A DNA stretch of 64,000 bases, from the NCBI GenBank assembly GCA_048268105.1, contig JBLWWH010000014.1, forward strand, positions 5,459-69,458, in the 5' to 3' direction. The position numbers were made by a program, and so were the translations under genes. The notes beneath the pieces are model-generated. The model worked only from the letters and a program-made list of their open reading frames with translations. It was not told where the DNA came from and made no database searches. Every line of letters begins with the position of its first letter. The first letter of the stretch is position 1. The stretch comes from Profundicola sp048268105. Its GTDB lineage: Bacteria > Bacteroidota > Bacteroidia > Flavobacteriales > Weeksellaceae. This document shows positions 60,728 to 64,000 of this stretch, one piece after another.

Positions 60728-63136
60728 ATGAAAATATATTTAACCTGCTTGGCCATGAGTGCCGTAGCATTGGTACACGCACAAAAATGTGATGTAAAAT
60801 TTGAGGGGCATATTATTGACTTTCACGACAATCAAGCTTTGGACGAAGCTTTGGTTAGTATTCCAAGTTTAAATTTAAATCAACTCACCGACGAGAATGG
60901 ATATTTCTCTTTTGAGAATTTATGCCATGGCACATATGAAGTGTTGGTTACGCACGAAGAATGCGATCCATTACAAGAAATGGTTGCGTTAAACCAGAAC
61001 GAATCTGTTTCTTGGTTTCTAGAACATCATATTGTTCAATTAGAAAACATTGAGGCCAAAGGATTCCAAAAAAGAGCGAATGATACGCAAGCTGAAAACC
61101 ATATTCACAAAGAAGAAATCAATAAAAACAGTGTAGAAACTATTGGTTACCTACTTAAATCTGTGAGTGGTGTTTCTGGTCTCGAAACTGGGAATAATAT
61201 TATTAAACCAATGATTCATGGTATGCATAGCAGTCGAGTTATCATGATGAATCAAGGTGTGCGACAAGAAGATATGGAATGGGGCGTGGAACATGCGCCT
61301 AACATGGATTTAAACGCGTTTGAGGACATTCGAATCTTAAAAGGAGCTTCCGCCCTACGCTATGGTGGAGATGCGATTGGTGGTATTGTAATCACCGAAC
61401 TACCTAAACTTCCAAAGAAGGACACTATACAAGGCATAGTATCCATGACCGGCATCACCAATGGAAAAGGTGGAAACATAAATGCCGCTATTCAAAAAGG
61501 ATTTAACTCTCATTGGGCTTTTCAAGTGCAAGCATCTTATAAAAAGCATGGGGATTTTAAATCTCCTAATTACTATTTGAACAATACAGGTAGTGAGCAA
61601 AAAGCTTTTGTATCGGAACTAGCTTATGGGGATTTTAAGCGAAAAATCAGCTTATCTTATAGTTATTTCGATACAGACTTAGGCATTATGAAAGCATCTC
61701 ATTTAGGGAATTTAAGCGATTTGGCTGACGCTATTAATGCAGCCGCACCTTTTATTAACGAAGATTTTTCATATAAGATTGATAAGCCGTATCAAAATGT
61801 GCAACATCATCTGGCTAAGCTTAAATATGAGAAAAGGTTTCAAAATTTCGGAAAATTAGAAGCTCAATATGCTTTTCAATTTAATAAACGTCAAGAATAT
61901 GATGTTAGAATTGGTGAAGTGACTGATATTCCATCGATGGATGTTGAGTTAACCACGCATTCGGCAGAGGCTTATTTATCGATTGATAATGTAGATCATT
62001 TTAATCTTGAAACTGGTGTCGACTTTAACTTTCAGCATAATTATTCGGATCCAAAAACACAAAATAAGCGCCTAATTCCTGATTTCAACAAATGGAAAAC
62101 GGGTGCTTTTGTTTCAGCGTCCTATCGTCCAGCTTTTCAGTGGAAGTTTAATACAGGTGTGAGATATGATTTTATGCATATGGACACAAAAAAGTATTAT
62201 TATAAGCGTTATTGGAATTCAATGAATTTTAATGAACGATATGCTGACCATATCATTGGTGATTTTGGAAATGAATGGTTAACGAACTTTGAGCTCGATT
62301 ATCATAATATTTCTGCTAGTTTGGGCGCTAGTTTTACGCCCAACAATGATAGCGAAATTTCTGTAAACTATGCTTTTGCCAATCGTCCACCCAATCCAGC
62401 TGAATTGTTTAGCGAAGGCTTACATCATTCGGCTGTCTCGATAGAATTAGGAGATGTAAGTTTAAATCCAGAGAAAGCACACAAATTAACATTAAATTAT
62501 AATCAAAATCTGAAATTATTGAATGGGCTAAGTGTTAATGTTATGGCTTATCACAATTACATTCAGAATTATATTTATCAAATACCTACAGGCGCCGAAT
62601 ATACTATTCGTGGGGCTTTTCCTGTTTGGAATTTCAAACAAGTAGATGCTGAAATTTCGGGGGTTGACTTAGATATCGATTTAAATTTAACCCAAGCTTT
62701 ATCTTGGAATCATCAGTTATCGTATGTTTATGCGAATGACAAAACGAATGATTTAGCTTTGATTCAGATGCCTCCATTTGAGTGGAATCAGGAAGTAATT
62801 TATGAATGGAATTCAAAGCTACAACCCTATATATCATTTAGTTCACGATGGGTTGATGAACAAAAGCGCTATGCCGATTATAATTTCACATTAAATGTTC
62901 TAGAGAATGGCGAGGCAGTAAATAAGTTAGTAGATATTAGCACACCACCTTCCTCTTATTTATTGATAAATTTAAAGGCTGGAATTTCAGTGAACTTATT
63001 TAGTAATCCATTACAAATTAATGCTAAAATCAATAATATTTCCGACACATCTTATCGTAATTATTTAAATCGATTTAGGTACTACGCAGATGAAATGGGA
63101 AGACAAATTCAATTACAATTTATTTACAATTTTTAG
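60728..63136 (+). CDS. TonB-dependent outer membrane receptor, metal-type
   Basis: An 802-residue outer membrane receptor. A signal peptide (ending ALVHAQ) is followed by a carboxypeptidase-regulatory-like domain (about residues 22-105). The plug domain follows (about 115-225, with NSVETIGYLLKSVSGVS, IHGMHSSRVIMMNQGVRQEDMEWG and LKGASALRYGGDAIGGIV). The beta-barrel (about 235-802) ends in a phenylalanine. The plug sequence resembles ZnuD-like and CirA-like receptors. The histidine-rich lipoprotein 11 nt downstream suggests a zinc or other divalent metal as substrate; this is an inference. Confidence 0.88.
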   Translation: MKIYLTCLAMSAVALVHAQKCDVKFEGHIIDFHDNQALDEALVSIPSLNLNQLTDENGYFSFENLCHGTYEVLVTHEECDPLQEMVALNQNESVSWFLEHHIVQLENIEAKGFQKRANDTQAENHIHKEEINKNSVETIGYLLKSVSGVSGLETGNNIIKPMIHGMHSSRVIMMNQGVRQEDMEWGVEHAPNMDLNAFEDIRILKGASALRYGGDAIGGIVITELPKLPKKDTIQGIVSMTGITNGKGGNINAAIQKGFNSHWAFQVQASYKKHGDFKSPNYYLNNTGSEQKAFVSELAYGDFKRKISLSYSYFDTDLGIMKASHLGNLSDLADAINAAAPFINEDFSYKIDKPYQNVQHHLAKLKYEKRFQNFGKLEAQYAFQFNKRQEYDVRIGEVTDIPSMDVELTTHSAEAYLSIDNVDHFNLETGVDFNFQHNYSDPKTQNKRLIPDFNKWKTGAFVSASYRPAFQWKFNTGVRYDFMHMDTKKYYYKRYWNSMNFNERYADHIIGDFGNEWLTNFELDYHNISASLGASFTPNNDSEISVNYAFANRPPNPAELFSEGLHHSAVSIELGDVSLNPEKAHKLTLNYNQNLKLLNGLSVNVMAYHNYIQNYIYQIPTGAEYTIRGAFPVWNFKQVDAEISGVDLDIDLNLTQALSWNHQLSYVYANDKTNDLALIQMPPFEWNQEVIYEWNSKLQPYISFSSRWVDEQKRYADYNFTLNVLENGEAVNKLVDISTPPSSYLLINLKAGISVNLFSNPLQINAKINNISDTSYRNYLNRFRYYADEMGRQIQLQFIYNF

Positions 63137-63147
63137 ACTTAAATAGC

Positions 63148-63756
63148 ATGAAATCTATACAATACAAATTAATAAGCATATTATTAACAACTCTTTTACT
63201 TTCAGCATGCAGCAACGATGACATTCCAGAATATATCCATGATCATGCAGGGATTCACGAGTTGGTGATTGAAAGAACAGACCTGAATGGAGACAATCCT
63301 GTTCAATACAAATTCATCGCTGGCAATGATTTGGGTGAGACCATCTTTTTAAGCAATGGGCAAATCTATAATTTTGAGATTATTGCCTTAAACGCGCAAG
63401 ATGAGCACGGCCATGAGGATCATGATGATCATGGACATGAAGAGGAGGATGAGCACGAACATAATATTCTACATGAGACCCTTGAGGCTGTGGAGGAGCA
63501 TTTCTTTTTATTTACTAAATCCAACTCTTTAAATATAGCATTAGAAAGAACAGATACTGCTGAATCTACACGAAATGATGGGACCAAAATTGGAGTTAAG
63601 ACGAGAATAACGGCTTTAGCTAACAGTACAGGAAACCTTCAGATCGAATTAAAACATCAATCTACCGAGGTGGATGATCAAGCTAATAACAACTTTGGGA
63701 GTTCCGTGGGTGGGGCAACCGATATGCTAGCAGTTTTTCCTATTGTTGTGGAGTAA
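63148..63756 (+). CDS. Histidine/acid-rich lipoprotein, probable metal-binding
   Basis: A 202-residue lipoprotein with a signal peptide ending LLLSAC (Cys 21), followed by SNDD. From about residue 85 it carries a cluster of His and acidic residues (DEHGHEDHDDHGHEEEDEHE), a strong divalent-metal-binding feature. The flanks form a beta-rich fold with no known family. It follows the TonB receptor by 11 nt and probably captures metal at the cell surface for that receptor. Zinc is the most likely ligand but copper or nickel are possible. Confidence 0.82.
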   Translation: MKSIQYKLISILLTTLLLSACSNDDIPEYIHDHAGIHELVIERTDLNGDNPVQYKFIAGNDLGETIFLSNGQIYNFEIIALNAQDEHGHEDHDDHGHEEEDEHEHNILHETLEAVEEHFFLFTKSNSLNIALERTDTAESTRNDGTKIGVKTRITALANSTGNLQIELKHQSTEVDDQANNNFGSSVGGATDMLAVFPIVVE

Positions 63757-63790
63757 CTATTTTGTTTAAATAAAAGTTTTTAAGCGATGG

Positions 63791-63832
63791 TAAAAGCCTT
63801 AGATGTGAAATTGTATGCATTCAGGGCTTTTA
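63791..63832 (+). terminator. Weak inverted repeat after the His-rich lipoprotein
   Basis: TAAAAGCC (63791-63798) pairs with GGCTTTTA (63825-63832) across a 26-nt loop, without a clean T-run. It may be a weak terminator or another hairpin. Confidence 0.35.
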
Positions 63833-64000
63833 GCTTTAATAACCTCAGCGTATATAAGGTGTTTAATAATTATAATACAAACTTCATCCATAGCAGCAAC
63901 TTAATTTATAACAAATTAAGGATAAGCTTAAATAATTAAGTATATTTTAAATAAAGAATATTATCCATTATTAATTTTAGTCTATCATTCGAGTTTTAGT

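Noticed and set aside
63787..63939. 50-codon plus-strand open frame (starts MVKALDVKLYAF)
   Set aside because: It overlaps an inverted repeat, has no recognisable domain or promoter, and lies in AT-rich DNA where such frames arise by chance.

Overview
The window is a low-GC chromosome segment of a member of the Bacteroidota, most likely class Flavobacteriia. Evidence: proteins with type IX secretion (T9SS) type A and type B C-terminal domains, promoters matching the Bacteroidota pattern (TTG about 17-23 bp before TAnnTTTG), few visible Shine-Dalgarno sequences, lipoproteins with acidic residues after the lipobox Cys, an SecDF fusion, and the rpmB-rpmG-DUF4295-ftsY cluster typical of this phylum. 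No rRNA, tRNA, CRISPR array, prophage or intact insertion sequence was seen. It reads as mostly core chromosome.

Layout. 1-3378 (minus): hexose metabolism, with a truncated BadF-type sugar kinase, a ROK glucokinase, gapA and pfkA. 3459-7081: a NrtR-like Nudix-fold regulator and a secreted GH13 amylase, separated by a perfect GTGTAC-AGC-GTACAC operator candidate. 7223-17846: lnt and two giant paralogous T9SS type B surface proteins. 18092-22331: bL28, bL33, DUF4295 (bL38), ftsY, guaA and a DUF2911 protein. 22408-26642 (minus): a large PIG-L deacetylase, an unannotated 36-residue membrane peptide and an SSS symporter, translationally linked. 27028-28605: a T9SS type A surface protein. 29149-32121 (minus): secDF. 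32368-35464: a threonine dehydrogenase followed by an AmgK-like kinase, a free-standing RapZ C-terminal domain and a MurU-like nucleotidyltransferase. 35534-36638: tandem duplicated lipoproteins. 36673-38640 (minus): glycogen branching enzyme. 38994-42595: MpaB-family oxygenase, thyA, secreted endonuclease I and an acyltransferase. 42881-49225: a marR-fadN-fadA-fadE beta-oxidation operon interrupted by a broken four-helix-bundle (IVP) gene flanked by inverted repeats. 49296-49763: three copies of a short conserved sequence, each ending in a different intrinsic terminator, a candidate tandem small-RNA locus. 49776-58092: J-domain protein, SRPBCC/GyrI-like protein, lipoproteins, DUF937, DUF1684, a divergent ClC channel, DUF4126, rmuC and a SanA-like protein. 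58173-60265: lipoprotein GH13 amylase and a formyltransferase-like protein. 60285-63756: small exported protein, TonB-dependent receptor and His-rich lipoprotein, probably a metal-uptake locus.

The genes outline an organism that degrades alpha-glucans outside the cell (secreted and lipid-anchored GH13 enzymes), feeds glucose through a ROK kinase, PfkA and GapA, can branch glycogen, recycles amino sugars, oxidises fatty acids under a MarR repressor, and displays large adhesin-like proteins through the T9SS. The items most worth following up are the triple small-RNA locus, the AmgK/RapZ-C/MurU operon, the small membrane peptide coupled to the symporter, the IVP insertion in the fad operon, and the repeated placement of promoter -7 elements only 4-5 nt from start codons (candidate leaderless mRNAs).
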